Shown here: positions 37,556 to 47,846 of the stretch, piece after piece | Numbering within the stretch: the stretch's first letter is position 1 | How the letters are laid out: the number at the start of each line of letters is the position of its first letter | DNA from: Zwartia vadi | Lineage (GTDB): Bacteria > Pseudomonadota > Gammaproteobacteria > Burkholderiales > Burkholderiaceae_B | NCBI RefSeq assembly: GCF_030410375.1 | Contig: NZ_JAUHHE010000013.1 | Location: 1 to 64,000, forward strand | Direction of reading: 5' to 3' | Length of the DNA: 64,000 nt | Program-made: the position numbers and the translations under genes | The notes under the pieces: generated by a model | Seen by the model: only the letters and a program-made list of their open reading frames with translations | Told to the model about the DNA's origin: nothing | Database searches by the model: none

Positions 37556-38947
37556 ATGACGCAAGTGTCAGTTTCAGCCACGATTCTTGAGAGAATTGCC
37601 GAAAATATTTGTTCATTTGATATGAATGCCATCGGACCGGATGCCTACACGCTCGCCCGGACTGCTGTGATCGACACGCTGGGCGTCACGCTCGCGGGTA
37701 TTTCTGAACCTTGCACCACTCTACTTCTTAAGACACCGGGCATCGCAACGGCGCCAGGTCACTGCTCCATATTTGGCCTGAACCGCAAGACCTCGGCTCT
37801 GGACGCTACTTTTATCAATGGAACGGCATCACATGCTCTGGACTACGATGACTTTAGCCAACCGATGGGCGGGCACCAGTCTGCACCACTCGTTGCGCCG
37901 TTAATGGCACTGGCCGAAGAAAAAGGACTCACAGGTCTGGCTTTGCTTCAGTCTTACATCGTCGGCATCGAAACTGAGATCCGCCTTGCGCGTGCCGTGA
38001 ATTTTTATCATTACGACAAAGGCTGGCACCCAACAGCCACGCTGGGTGTATTTGGCGCTGCCGCTGCAAGCGCACATCTGCTGGGTCTGACACCACCGCA
38101 AGTGACGACTGCGCTCGCGATTGCCGCATCATTTGCCTCAGGGCTGAAAGCGAATTTCGGCACAATGGTCAAACCCCTGCATGTCGGCCAGTGTGCGCGA
38201 AATGGTCTGCTTGCCGCGCTCATGGCGCAGTCCGGTTATGAAGCGAACGCGGCGGCGCTCGAGCACAAACAAGGATTTTTCAATGCCTTTAACGGTCCTG
38301 GAAACTTCAATGCGGAATTGATTTTTGAAAACTGGGCGAATCCTCTTGAAGTACTCAGTCCGAGCATGGGGCTTAAGCAATTCGCTTGCTGTGGCAGCGC
38401 CATTCCCGCCGTCGCCATGGCGTTGAAATTGCGTCAAGAAGAGAATCTCGATATTAATCAGATCGAAAAAATTGAAATTTTGCCGCACAAGCGCAGACTG
38501 CCGCACACGAACAATCCCGACCCACAGAGCCCGCTTGCTGCAAAGTTTTCAGTTCAATATGCTGTATGTCTGGCTATCGTGAAAGGTGCGCTGAAACTTG
38601 GCGACTTTGAAGGAGAGGCCCATTTTGATCCGCAGATCCGACAACTGATGGCAAAAACGATCGCACGGGAACATCCTGACATGCCCGAGGACTCACCTGA
38701 CCAGTTTGGTGCGGAGGTCATCGTCACGCTCAAATCGGGTCGCACACTCGCACGTCGCGTAAACAGTTTGATTGGTCGCGGCGGTGATAACCCTCTTTCC
38801 GCAAATGAACTTTGGGAAAAATTTTCTGACTGTGCGCATCGCGTCATCGAGCCTGTCGCCGTCAAGCGACTATTCGAGTCTTTACAACAACTTGAAACCA
38901 TCAAGGATATTCGCTTGATCACTCAGCATATGAAAGCGCCGCATTAA
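37556..38947 (+). CDS. MmgE/PrpD-family dehydratase
   Basis: A 463-residue member of the MmgE/PrpD family (2-methylcitrate dehydratase, cis-aconitate decarboxylase and related enzymes). Family segments: ARTAVIDTLGVTLAG (near residue 35), FINGTASHALDYDDF (near 85, with the catalytic-type Asp/His cluster), KGWHPTATLGVFGAAAAS (near 155) and the later FGTMVKPLHVGQCARNGLLA. AGGAATCAGGA precedes the ATG at 37556; the earlier open frame to 37460 begins with a non-ATG codon. No prpC or other methylcitrate genes are adjacent, so the substrate is probably a different dicarboxylate brought by the upstream Bug protein. Confidence 0.87.
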   Translation: MTQVSVSATILERIAENICSFDMNAIGPDAYTLARTAVIDTLGVTLAGISEPCTTLLLKTPGIATAPGHCSIFGLNRKTSALDATFINGTASHALDYDDFSQPMGGHQSAPLVAPLMALAEEKGLTGLALLQSYIVGIETEIRLARAVNFYHYDKGWHPTATLGVFGAAAASAHLLGLTPPQVTTALAIAASFASGLKANFGTMVKPLHVGQCARNGLLAALMAQSGYEANAAALEHKQGFFNAFNGPGNFNAELIFENWANPLEVLSPSMGLKQFACCGSAIPAVAMALKLRQEENLDINQIEKIEILPHKRRLPHTNNPDPQSPLAAKFSVQYAVCLAIVKGALKLGDFEGEAHFDPQIRQLMAKTIAREHPDMPEDSPDQFGAEVIVTLKSGRTLARRVNSLIGRGGDNPLSANELWEKFSDCAHRVIEPVAVKRLFESLQQLETIKDIRLITQHMKAPH

Positions 38948-38986
38948 GCGCCCCCTAAAAATCTCAATCAAACGGACACATCACTC

Positions 38987-40006
38987 ATGACACAAAATGC
39001 TCCGCAGTACAGCCCGCTCGGTCACAGCGGCTTATTAGTGCCCCGCCTATGGCTCGGCTCCATGATGTTTGGCGATCAGACAGATGAAACTGTCGCGCGC
39101 GAAATGGTCGCTGTCACACGTGACGCAGGACTTAATGCCATCGATAGCGCCGATAACTACGCGGGAGGTGAGTCAGAACGCATCGTGGGCAAACTGATTG
39201 CCCAGGACCGTTCACGCTGGGTGCTTGCCACCAAAGTGGCCAATCCGATTGGTAAGGAGCCAAACGACAAAGGACTCTCCCGTCGCTGGGTCATGCAAGA
39301 GGTGGACAACAGTCTTAAACGTCTGAATACTGACTGGATCGATGTGTATTACATGCACAAGGATGATGAGACGACGCCGATCGAAGAAACATTGTCGAGT
39401 TTTGCTCGACTGATTGAGTTGGGCAAAATCCGTTACTACGGTATTTCAAATTTCAGGGGATGGCGCGTGGCGCGCATGGTTGAAACAGCTCGTCGCATGG
39501 GTATTCCCCAGCCCATCGTCTGTCAGCCGCCCTATAGCGCAGTCACCCGCCTGATTGAAACAGAGGTGATTCCGGCTTGCGCGCATTATGGAGTGGGCGT
39601 GGTGGCGTACAGTCCGCTTGCACGCGGCGTTTTGACCGGCAAGTACGACCCGAACATCAAACCGGATCCGAATAGCCGCGCGGGACGGGGTGACCGGCGC
39701 ATGCATCAGACTGAATTTCGAACAGAATCGCTCGAAATCGCCAACGCCCTTAAAGCCCACGCACAAAGCCGCGGACTGAGTCCCACACAATTTGCAATCG
39801 CCTGGGCACTCAACAATCGGCTCATCAGTGGTGTGATTGGTGGACCACGGACACTGGAACAATGGAAAGACTACGTTGCCGCTCTGTCCGTTGAGCTTCT
39901 GCCAGAGGACGAAAAGCTGGTCGACGGACTGGTCCCGCCCGGCTATGCGTCCACCCACGGTTTCGTTGATCCGCAATACCCGATTAAGGGTCGCAAACCC
40001 TTCTGA
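38987..40006 (+). CDS. Aldo/keto reductase
   Basis: A 339-residue NADPH-dependent aldo/keto reductase. The catalytic tetrad is visible: Asp and Tyr in AIDSADNYAGGESE (near residue 52), Lys in WVLATKVANP (near 79), His in VYYMHKDDETTP (near 116). The NADP-binding end is GVIGGPRTLEQW (near 285). It starts 39 bases after the MmgE/PrpD gene and is probably in the same operon, reducing a carbonyl in that pathway. The substrate is unknown. Confidence 0.9.
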   Translation: MTQNAPQYSPLGHSGLLVPRLWLGSMMFGDQTDETVAREMVAVTRDAGLNAIDSADNYAGGESERIVGKLIAQDRSRWVLATKVANPIGKEPNDKGLSRRWVMQEVDNSLKRLNTDWIDVYYMHKDDETTPIEETLSSFARLIELGKIRYYGISNFRGWRVARMVETARRMGIPQPIVCQPPYSAVTRLIETEVIPACAHYGVGVVAYSPLARGVLTGKYDPNIKPDPNSRAGRGDRRMHQTEFRTESLEIANALKAHAQSRGLSPTQFAIAWALNNRLISGVIGGPRTLEQWKDYVAALSVELLPEDEKLVDGLVPPGYASTHGFVDPQYPIKGRKPF

Positions 40007-40099
40007 ATACTCTCAAGCACCGAAGTCACAGACGTCAGGGGCACTCTGGCGCCTGTTTTGGGGCGATAATAAGCGCCTAGTCATCTACGTTTTCTGCAA

Positions 40100-42268
40100 A
40101 TGAACAAGCGCGACATTGTCATCAAAAGCACGACCTATTTACGCGGCCCAAATATCTGGACCTACTGCGCCATCATCGAGGCGCTTGTGGACATCGGCGA
40201 TCTTGAAGACAGCCCCTCAAATACAGTTCCCGGCCTCTACGAACGACTGACCGCCTGGCTGCCTAGTTTAGTTGAGCATCGCTGCAGTCCCGGAGTGCAT
40301 GGCGGATTTTTAATGCGCCTCAAGGAAGGCACCTGGCCCTGCCATATTCTGGAGCACGTCACCCTGGCGCTACAGGATCTGGCCGGTGTTCCCGGCTACG
40401 GCTTTGGTCGGGCACGTGAAACTGAAGCGCGCGGCGTATACAAAGTCATGGTCAGTGGATGGGAAGAAAAAGTCACTCTTGCCGCGCTTTACATGGGTCG
40501 AGATCTCGTCATGGCCGCCATTGACGACAAGCCCTATGATCTCGAAGGCGAACTGGAAAAGTTGCGTGATCTCGCGCAAGAGCTGTGTTTGGGACCCAGT
40601 ACCGCCTCAATGGTGCTTGCGGCAGATGAACGCACGATTCCAGCGATCCGGCTCAGTGAAGGCAATCTCGTACAGTTCGGATATGGCGCGAAACAGCGAC
40701 GCATCTGGACTGCTGAAACGGATCAGACCAGTGCGATTGCCGAAACGATTTCACGTGACAAGGGACTGACCAAACAGCTTCTTGAAACCTGCGGTGTCCC
40801 GATCCCCAATGGTCGTGCAGTGGACAGCGCGGCCGACGCTTGGGAAGCGGCCCAAGACTTGGGCCTGCCTGTCGTCGTCAAGCCAGTCGATGGTAATCAT
40901 GGGCGTGGTGTGTTCATTAATCTCGAGACACGCGCTGAAATTGAAGCGGCTTATGATGTGGCAGTCGATGAGGGTTCGGGCGTTTTAGTCGAACGCTTTA
41001 TCCGCGGTAATGAGCATCGCCTTCTCATTGTTGGCGGCAAGCTGGCCGCTGCAGCCAAAGGCCAAACGGCCAGTGTTGTGGGCGATGGCCAGCACACCGT
41101 TCAGGAACTCATCACCCTTCAGATTAACTCGGACCCCAGGCGCGGTCGCGGTGAAGATCAGCCTCTCAATCCAGTGCGCATCGACTCGGCCGCACGACTT
41201 GAATTAACGCGTCAGGGATTTCATGCTGACAGCATCATCCCAGTCGGACGAGAGGTTCTCATTCAACGTAATGGCAACGTCGCCTTTGACTGCACCGATG
41301 ATGTGCATCCTGAAGTCGCGGCGATGGCGGCGCTTGCCGCCAAAACAGTTGGTCTGGACATAGCGGGCATCGATCTGGTCGCAGAGGATATCTCCAAGCC
41401 TTTGCATGCTCAGGGTGGTGCCATTGTTGAGGTCAATGCGGGCCCAGGTCTACTGATGCACCTTAAACCTGCCGAAGGTCAGTCCAGACCTGTCGGTCAC
41501 GCCATCATCGATCATATTTTTCCCGGTGAGGAAAATGGCAGCATTCCCTTAGTGGGGGTGACCGGAAGTCATGGAACGAGCCTGATTGCTCGACTGACCT
41601 ACGATCTTCTCAATGCACACGGCTGGCGGACAGGCCTAGCGAACACGGACGGCTTGTATGTGGGCGATCGGCGACTTTTCGCCGGCGACGCTGCGAACTG
41701 GGACCAAGCGCGACGTTTATTACTCAATCGAGAAGTCGAAGCGGCAGTCATTGAAAACAATGGCATGGAGATTCTCACCAAAGGGCTCGCTTACGACCGT
41801 TGCTCTGTCGGAATCGTCACGGACATTGCCTACTCTGACTCGTTCAAGCAACCTGAAGTCGCTTATCACGCTTTTGAAACTGCTGAAGACTTGATCAAAG
41901 TCTACCGGACGCAAGTAGATGTTGTGTGGCCGCACGGTGCGGGCATTTTGAATGCCGACGACCCGAATGTTCTATCCATGGCTCAGTATTGTGACGGCGC
42001 CATCATTCTATTTAGCGCGCAGAGTGACTCCGCTGCGATCGCCGTTCATCGCGAAGCAGGCAAACGAGCCGTTTTTATCGACCAAGCGCACATCGCGATT
42101 GCGGATGGTGCGTCGCAACAAATCGTCTTATCTCTCTCGGAACTCTCTACCAAAGGTCTCGGCCAGAGTGCTCGGACTTTGCCACAGGTGCTAGCGGCCA
42201 TCGGCGCAGCGTGGGCGTTAGGCGTTTCTACAGATGTCATGAGGCGTGTTTTACGATCTTTTGAGTAA
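40100..42268 (+). CDS. cphA: Cyanophycin synthetase-like protein (short, CphA2-like)
   Basis: A 722-residue protein with the CphA N-terminal domain (MNKRDIVIKSTTYLRGPNIW; CSPGVHGGFLMRLKEGTWPCHILEHVTLALQ), an ATP-grasp domain (about 200-470: GLPVVVKPVDGNHGRGVFINL; EVNAGPGLLMHLKP) and a Mur-ligase-like domain from about 480. Normal CphA is about 870 residues with a GTNGKTT P-loop. Here the site reads VGVTGSHGTSLIARL (near 485), so the P-loop Lys is gone and the C-terminus is about 150 residues short. This fits CphA2/CphA'-type enzymes, known in cyanobacteria to polymerise beta-aspartyl-arginine. No full-length cphA or cyanophycinase gene is in the window. Confidence 0.8.
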   Translation: MNKRDIVIKSTTYLRGPNIWTYCAIIEALVDIGDLEDSPSNTVPGLYERLTAWLPSLVEHRCSPGVHGGFLMRLKEGTWPCHILEHVTLALQDLAGVPGYGFGRARETEARGVYKVMVSGWEEKVTLAALYMGRDLVMAAIDDKPYDLEGELEKLRDLAQELCLGPSTASMVLAADERTIPAIRLSEGNLVQFGYGAKQRRIWTAETDQTSAIAETISRDKGLTKQLLETCGVPIPNGRAVDSAADAWEAAQDLGLPVVVKPVDGNHGRGVFINLETRAEIEAAYDVAVDEGSGVLVERFIRGNEHRLLIVGGKLAAAAKGQTASVVGDGQHTVQELITLQINSDPRRGRGEDQPLNPVRIDSAARLELTRQGFHADSIIPVGREVLIQRNGNVAFDCTDDVHPEVAAMAALAAKTVGLDIAGIDLVAEDISKPLHAQGGAIVEVNAGPGLLMHLKPAEGQSRPVGHAIIDHIFPGEENGSIPLVGVTGSHGTSLIARLTYDLLNAHGWRTGLANTDGLYVGDRRLFAGDAANWDQARRLLLNREVEAAVIENNGMEILTKGLAYDRCSVGIVTDIAYSDSFKQPEVAYHAFETAEDLIKVYRTQVDVVWPHGAGILNADDPNVLSMAQYCDGAIILFSAQSDSAAIAVHREAGKRAVFIDQAHIAIADGASQQIVLSLSELSTKGLGQSARTLPQVLAAIGAAWALGVSTDVMRRVLRSFE

Positions 42269-42282
42269 GAAGTCGGTAAACT

Positions 42283-42330
42283 ATGTTGGCATTTTTCCCA
42301 TTCCGAACAACTCTTAGGTCCAGCCAACAT
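42283..42330 (+). promoter_or_regulatory. Inverted repeat bracketing the glcB leader
   Basis: ATGTTGGC (42283-42290) and GCCAACAT (42323-42330) are perfect 8-bp arms around a 32-base centre. The right arm takes in the first two bases of the glcB ATG (42329), and the only binding-site-like AGG is in the loop. In RNA it could form a stem closing over the start region; as DNA it could be an operator half-site pair. Confidence 0.3.
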
Positions 42331-44539
42331 GACTGCTCGAACAACTTGTCATCGCCTTCAGGTCGCAACGCCTCTTTACCAATTCATCGAAAATGAGGTT
42401 CTGCCTGGCTCCGGGGTCGATCATGCGAGCTTTTGGAAAGGTTTCGATGCGCTTGTACACGACCTAACACCCACGAATAAAGCGCTGCTTGGTGAGCGGG
42501 ATCGATTGCAAACAGCGATGGATGCCTGGCATCGCAGTCATCCTGGACCGATTCAGGATATGCAGGCCTACCGGGCCTTTCTGACTGAGATCGGATATCT
42601 AGCACCCGTTCCAGCACAGGCCAAAGCAACCACCACAAATGTTGACGCTGAACTCGCCTTGCAGGCTGGACCACAGCTTGTTGTACCCGTCCTCAATGCC
42701 CGCTACGCTCTAAATGCCGCCAATGCGCGCTGGGGTTCTTTGTACGACGCACTCTATGGGACAGATGCCATTCCCGAAACAGATGGAGCGACCAGAGCGG
42801 GCGGCTACAATCCGGTGCGTGGAGCCAAAGTGATCGCCTTTGGACGTCAGTTTCTCGATCAATCCGCCAAGCTTTCAAAAGGTTCGCATGCGCAGGCTCA
42901 GTCCTATGCTGTTAAAGATGGACAACTGATTGTCACCCTCCAAGACGGCTCAATCACTGGTTTGGAATCCCCGACAAAGTTTGTCGGCTATCAGGGTGAT
43001 GCAAACCGTCCGACATCGATTCTTTTGCTCAACAACGGTTTGCACATCGACATCCAGATTGATCAAAGCAAGGGGATCGGAAAAGACGATCCTGCCGGCA
43101 TCAACGACATCGTCCTCGAAGCCGCCTTGTCCACTATTCTCGACCTGGAAGACTCTGTTGCCGTCGTGGACGCGGACGACAAGGTGCTCGCCTATCGCAA
43201 TTGGCTGGGTATTTTGAAAGGCACACTGGTCGAGCGTGTCACCAAAGGGGGGCAAACATTCGACCGGGCCCTCAATCAAGATCGCCACTACACTGCGGCG
43301 GCAGGTGCCAAGCATGCCAAAAACGGTGTGATCACACTGCATGGCCGCTCGTTACTTTTTTTGCGCAACGTCGGTCACCTGATGACCAATCCCGCCATTC
43401 TCGATGGCAACGGTCATGAAATTTTTGAAGGTATTCTTGATGCGGTCGTGACTGTCACGATTGCATTGCACGACCTCAAGCGCGACCAGGCGCACAAGTT
43501 TGGAAACTCGCGCACAGGATCGGTCTATATAGTCAAACCTAAAATGCATGGTCCCGCCGAAGTCGCGTTTGCCAACCAGCTCTTTGGACGCGTTGAGGCC
43601 ATGCTTGGGCTGGCCCCCAATACGGTCAAGCTTGGCATCATGGACGAAGAGCGTCGAACCAGTGTCAACCTTAAAGCCTGCATCAATGAAGCCCCTGCAC
43701 GCGTGGCCTTCATCAACACAGGCTTCCTGGACCGTACGGGCGACGAAATGCACACGGCCATGCACGCAGGGCCCATGATCCGCAAAGGCGACATGAAGTC
43801 GAGTGCTTGGCTGTCTGCCTACGAGCGTAGCAATGTGTTGACTGGGTTAGCCTGCGGCTTGCGTGGACGTGCGCAGATCGGCAAAGGCATGTGGGCTATG
43901 CCAGACTTGATGGCCGCTATGCTTGAGCAAAAGATTGCCCATCCCAAGGCCGGTGCGAATACTGCTTGGGTCCCCTCCCCAACAGCTGCAACTTTACATG
44001 CCCTGCACTACCACCAAGTCAGCGTTGCGGACATACAATCCGAGCTTGAAAAAATCGATGCTCCCAAAGAAATCGATCGACTCCTCAATGAGATTCTTGA
44101 GGTCCCCGTTGCCGTCCAACCAAAATGGACGCCAGCAGAAATACAGCAAGAACTGGACAACAATGCTCAAGGCATTTTGGGTTACGTCGTGCGCTGGATC
44201 GATCAAGGAGTGGGCTGCTCCAAAGTGCCCGATATTCATAACGTCGGATTGATGGAAGACCGCGCGACCTTGCGCATTTCCAGCCAGCACATTGCAAACT
44301 GGCTCCTGCATGGCATTGTGACTGAAGCACAAGTGCACGAAACGCTGCAGCGCATGGCTAAGGTTGTCGATGGTCAAAACGCCGGCGATCCACTTTATCA
44401 ACCCATGGCACCAGATTTCGAAGCCTCCTACGCCTACCGCGCCGCACGCGACCTCGTTTTCAAAGGCCTCGAGCAACCCAGCGGTTACACAGAGCCTCTA
44501 TTACATGCCTGGCGCCTCAAGGTTAAGGAAAAACAATGA
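42329..44539 (+). CDS. glcB: Malate synthase G
   Basis: A 736-residue monomeric malate synthase that joins glyoxylate and acetyl-CoA to malate. The active-site Arg lies in [18 protein letters not shown] (near residue 350) and the catalytic Asp in [20 protein letters not shown] (near 645). [26 protein letters not shown] (about 390) and [15 protein letters not shown] also match. The length is close to E. coli GlcB (723). The stop overlaps the start of the M20 peptidase gene by 4 bases. No glcDEF or aceA is adjacent. Confidence 0.95.
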   Translation: MTARTTCHRLQVATPLYQFIENEVLPGSGVDHASFWKGFDALVHDLTPTNKALLGERDRLQTAMDAWHRSHPGPIQDMQAYRAFLTEIGYLAPVPAQAKATTTNVDAELALQAGPQLVVPVLNARYALNAANARWGSLYDALYGTDAIPETDGATRAGGYNPVRGAKVIAFGRQFLDQSAKLSKGSHAQAQSYAVKDGQLIVTLQDGSITGLESPTKFVGYQGDANRPTSILLLNNGLHIDIQIDQSKGIGKDDPAGINDIVLEAALSTILDLEDSVAVVDADDKVLAYRNWLGILKGTLVERVTKGGQTFDRALNQDRHYTAAAGAKHAKNGVITLHGRSLLFLRNVGHLMTNPAILDGNGHEIFEGILDAVVTVTIALHDLKRDQAHKFGNSRTGSVYIVKPKMHGPAEVAFANQLFGRVEAMLGLAPNTVKLGIMDEERRTSVNLKACINEAPARVAFINTGFLDRTGDEMHTAMHAGPMIRKGDMKSSAWLSAYERSNVLTGLACGLRGRAQIGKGMWAMPDLMAAMLEQKIAHPKAGANTAWVPSPTAATLHALHYHQVSVADIQSELEKIDAPKEIDRLLNEILEVPVAVQPKWTPAEIQQELDNNAQGILGYVVRWIDQGVGCSKVPDIHNVGLMEDRATLRISSQHIANWLLHGIVTEAQVHETLQRMAKVVDGQNAGDPLYQPMAPDFEASYAYRAARDLVFKGLEQPSGYTEPLLHAWRLKVKEKQ

Positions 44540-46002
44540 ACGCCCCCGTCCCGAAGCTCGACACCGCACAAGTGCTCTCCTCGGTCAGTCAGACCTGGGA
44601 TGATGATCTGATTGGTCAACTGAGCGACTATATCGAGATCCCGGCCAAGTCCCCTGCTTTTGATGCGAACTGGGCACAGGCTGGTTATTTGAATCAAGTT
44701 GTGGAGCGAACGGCCGCCTGGATCCAGGCACAAAAAGTTGCAGGTCTGACTCTGGAAATTATTCGCCTGCCCGGGCGAACCCCGGTTTTATTTTTTGATG
44801 TGGCCTCCACGCGTCCACAAAGCGCAAACAGTCAAACTGTGTTGATGTATGGCCATCTTGATAAGCAACCCGAATTTGATGGATGGCGCAATGGACTCGG
44901 ACCTTGGACGCCAAAGTACTTGGACGGCAAGCTCTATGGTCGCGGCGGTGCGGATGACGGATACGCAGCGTATGCTGCGATCACTGCCATTCAGGCCCTG
45001 AAAGAGCAAAAAGTCCCACACCCCCGTATCGTCGGTCTGATCGAGACCTGCGAAGAAAGCGGCTCGCCTGACTTGCTTCCCTATATCGATGTACTGAAAA
45101 CACGCCTTGGAGACGTTGGGCTGGTCATTTGCCTGGATAGTGGAGCGGGCAATTACGATCAGCTGTGGCTGACAACGAGTCTGCGTGGGATGGCCGCGGG
45201 TGTGCTGAAAGTCGAGATCCTGACCGAAGGCGTGCACTCAGGCGATGCGTCCGGCCTGGTGCCCTCTAGCTTTCGCATCATGCGCCATGTACTCGATCGT
45301 CTCGAAGACAGTGAGACAGGCAGACTGTTGCCTAAAAGTTTCCATTGCGAGATCCCGGCCGAGCGACTTGCTCAAGCGCAGGCAACGGCGGCTATTTTGG
45401 GTGACGCCATCTACAAACGCTTTCCTTGGGCTCATCATGACTGCGCTGGATCGAGTCTGGTGGCCTTGCCTACGACCCTTGACCCTGTTGAAGCCTTGAT
45501 CCGGCGAACCTGGAAGCCCACGCTGAGCGTGACGGGTGCCGAGGGATTTCCAGCCCTGAAGGATGCGGGCAATGTCTTACGCCCCTACACAGCCTTTAAG
45601 CTGAGCTTGCGGCTGCCTCCCTTGATTGATGCAGCCGCGGCTGTGGCTGAGCTTAAAACCCTTCTCGAAGACAATGCCCCCTATCAAGCCAAGGTGACCT
45701 TCCACTCCGAGAGCACCTCAAGCGGCTGGAATGCTCCGACGACAGCCCCCTGGTTCGAACAAGCGCTCAACAATGCCAGCCTGGCGCATTTTCAAGCCCC
45801 CGTCGGCTTTATTGGTCAAGGTGGCACGATTCCCCTTATGAAGCTGCTTAGCACAGGCTTTCCCAAGGCCCAAATGATGGTTTGCGGCGTCCTCGGACCT
45901 CAGTCCAATGCCCACGGTCCGAATGAATTCCTGCATGTGCCCTACGCTAAAAAACTAACCGCCGCAGTAGCTCAAGTCATTGCGCAAGTACCGGAGCAGT
46001 AG
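44536..46002 (+). CDS. M20-family metallo-dipeptidase
   Basis: A 488-residue di-zinc peptidase of the carnosinase-like M20 group. Metal ligands are visible: His in [15 protein letters not shown] (near residue 98), Asp in [15 protein letters not shown] (near 138), Glu-Glu in [13 protein letters not shown] (near 170), Asp in VICLDSGAG (near 197) and the last His in [12 protein letters not shown] (near 460). The ATGA overlap with glcB means the two are translated from one message. Two genes downstream of a CphA2-like enzyme, a beta-dipeptidase role is conceivable, but the sequence does not show it. Confidence 0.9.
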   Translation: MNAPVPKLDTAQVLSSVSQTWDDDLIGQLSDYIEIPAKSPAFDANWAQAGYLNQVVERTAAWIQAQKVAGLTLEIIRLPGRTPVLFFDVASTRPQSANSQTVLMYGHLDKQPEFDGWRNGLGPWTPKYLDGKLYGRGGADDGYAAYAAITAIQALKEQKVPHPRIVGLIETCEESGSPDLLPYIDVLKTRLGDVGLVICLDSGAGNYDQLWLTTSLRGMAAGVLKVEILTEGVHSGDASGLVPSSFRIMRHVLDRLEDSETGRLLPKSFHCEIPAERLAQAQATAAILGDAIYKRFPWAHHDCAGSSLVALPTTLDPVEALIRRTWKPTLSVTGAEGFPALKDAGNVLRPYTAFKLSLRLPPLIDAAAAVAELKTLLEDNAPYQAKVTFHSESTSSGWNAPTTAPWFEQALNNASLAHFQAPVGFIGQGGTIPLMKLLSTGFPKAQMMVCGVLGPQSNAHGPNEFLHVPYAKKLTAAVAQVIAQVPEQ

Positions 46003-46018
46003 CGATGCCGCGGCTAGC

Positions 46019-46047
46019 TTGACACACCCGCGCATGGTGAGTACAAC
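46019..46047 (+). promoter_or_regulatory. Probable sigma70 promoter for the D-aminoacylase gene
   Basis: A perfect -35 box TTGACA (46019-46024) and TACAAC (46042-46047, four of six) are separated by exactly 17 bases. They lie just after the M20 stop (46002) and about 34 bases before the ATG at 46081, so this gene can be transcribed apart from glcB-M20. Confidence 0.55.
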
Positions 46048-46080
46048 AGTGTTTTGTCTCACCTCCAAGCGCTCTCTGAC

Positions 46081-47817
46081 ATGGCACATACCGGTTCACT
46101 CATTATTCGCAATGGCACAATCGTCGATGGCACTGGGTCCAAGCCCTACGTCGGCGATATCAAAATCGTCGATGGCTTGATTAAAGAAGTCGGTCAGGTG
46201 ACCGGATCTTCGGATCAGGAAATCGATGCAAAAGGCTTGCTCGTCACCCCGGGATTTGTAGACATCCATACGCACTACGACGGTCAAGTCACCTGGAGTA
46301 ACAAGGTTGCCTCCTCATCACAGCTTGGTGTCACCACTGTCGTTATGGGTAATTGCGGTGTCGGCTTTGCACCTTGCAAACAAGAGCATCGCGACATCAC
46401 CATGAAACTGATGGAAGGTGTCGAGGACATTCCCGGCGTGGTGCTGGATGAAGGCTTGCCTTGGAACTGGAGCACCTTTCCAGAGTATTTGGATGCCCTC
46501 GAAGCCCGTCAGTTTGATATCGATGTTGCAGCCCAAATCGGTCATGCCCCGCTTCGGATCAACGTAATGGGTGACCGAGGAGCCAAGCGCGAACCCTCGA
46601 CTGACGAGGATCGCGCTCAAATGGCGGCTCTCGCCGTCGAAGCAGTTAAAGCTGGTGCGCTCGGTTTTTCAACTTCAAGAACCATCCTGCATCGCAGTAG
46701 TGATGGCAATCCCACACCCTCGCTCGGCGCTGCAGAAGGTGAATTGACCGCCATCGCCAAAGGCTTAGGCGAAGCGGGTCTTGGTGTGTTGCAGTTGGTG
46801 ACGGATTTCGATGATGTGGACGAAGAGTTCGCAATGTTGCGCAGAATTGTCGAAACCTCTGGCCGCCCTCTCTCCTTGACACTCCTGCAACACGAGCACT
46901 TGCCCGACCGCTGGCGGCGCGTGATGGAACACATGCATGCGGCGACCGATGCGGGCTTAAAAATGAAAGCACAAGTGGGTGCGCGTCCTGTGGCCCTGAT
47001 TCTCAGCTTTGCTCTTTCTCTGTGTCCATTCACGCAGCTTCCGAGCTTTGAAGCTTTACGCAGCCTGAGCCCCGAGGAACGGCTCAAGAAATTGCGAGAC
47101 CCTGACGTGCGTGCAAAGATTTTGTCCGAAGAGCACAGTGAGGCGATGTATAAACGCCGCGTGGCGAACTTTGACAACTTGTATCCACTTGGTGATCCAC
47201 CTGACTACGAACCAAAACCTGAGGACAGCATTGCAGCACGTGCCGCACGCGCTGGTGTGGATCCTGCTGCTTTTGCGTATGACTACCTGCTCGAAAAAGA
47301 TGGCACAGCAATGCTCTATCGTCCACTTTATAACTATGCCGATCGCGACCATGAGGTTCTGCGTGAAATGCTGATGGATCGTGACACTGTCCCGGGTCTG
47401 AGTGATGGAGGTGCGCATTATGGTTTTATCTGTGATGCGAGCTTTCCAACCTATCTGTTAACCCACTGGGCTCGAGACCGTAGCCGTGGCCAGAAGATAC
47501 CGCTTGAAATGCTTGTGAAATGGCAGACGCAAGACACCGCAGCCACGGTTGGCCTGCATGACCGCGGAATTTTGCGACCCGGCTACAAAGGCGACGTCAA
47601 CATCATCGACTTTGAAGGCCTCAAACTTCATGCGCCAAAAATCGTTTATGACCTGCCTGCTGGCGGTCGCAGACTCGGTCAGGCGGCCGAAGGATATCGC
47701 GCCACGATCGTATCAGGTGTGGTGACTTATCGGGATGGTGCTGCGACAGGCGAATTACCAGGGAAACTGATCCGAGGCGCTCAACCAGCGCCTGCAAAGG
47801 CTAGCATGGCAGCCTGA
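46081..47817 (+). CDS. N-acyl-D-amino-acid deacylase / amidohydrolase-3 family protein
   Basis: A 578-residue amidohydrolase of the D-aminoacylase group. The metal-binding HxH is in [17 protein letters not shown] (near residue 65). A conserved Cys is in [17 protein letters not shown] (near 95). The late Asp is in [17 protein letters not shown] (near 440), and the C-terminal beta-sandwich includes [10 protein letters not shown]. The ATG at 46081 gives the typical [17 protein letters not shown] strand; the open frame upstream begins with TTG. The substrate (N-acyl-D-amino acid or other cyclic or acyl amide) is not fixed. It has its own promoter. Confidence 0.87.
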   Translation: MAHTGSLIIRNGTIVDGTGSKPYVGDIKIVDGLIKEVGQVTGSSDQEIDAKGLLVTPGFVDIHTHYDGQVTWSNKVASSSQLGVTTVVMGNCGVGFAPCKQEHRDITMKLMEGVEDIPGVVLDEGLPWNWSTFPEYLDALEARQFDIDVAAQIGHAPLRINVMGDRGAKREPSTDEDRAQMAALAVEAVKAGALGFSTSRTILHRSSDGNPTPSLGAAEGELTAIAKGLGEAGLGVLQLVTDFDDVDEEFAMLRRIVETSGRPLSLTLLQHEHLPDRWRRVMEHMHAATDAGLKMKAQVGARPVALILSFALSLCPFTQLPSFEALRSLSPEERLKKLRDPDVRAKILSEEHSEAMYKRRVANFDNLYPLGDPPDYEPKPEDSIAARAARAGVDPAAFAYDYLLEKDGTAMLYRPLYNYADRDHEVLREMLMDRDTVPGLSDGGAHYGFICDASFPTYLLTHWARDRSRGQKIPLEMLVKWQTQDTAATVGLHDRGILRPGYKGDVNIIDFEGLKLHAPKIVYDLPAGGRRLGQAAEGYRATIVSGVVTYRDGAATGELPGKLIRGAQPAPAKASMAA

Positions 47818-47846
47818 TTGATCGGTGGGGCTTAGACAAGATTGTT

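Noticed and set aside
40033..40060. Possible terminator after the aldo/keto reductase (CAGGGGC...GCGCCTG, then TTTT)
   Set aside because: The stem has a G-G mismatch and the T-tract is only four bases, too weak to list.
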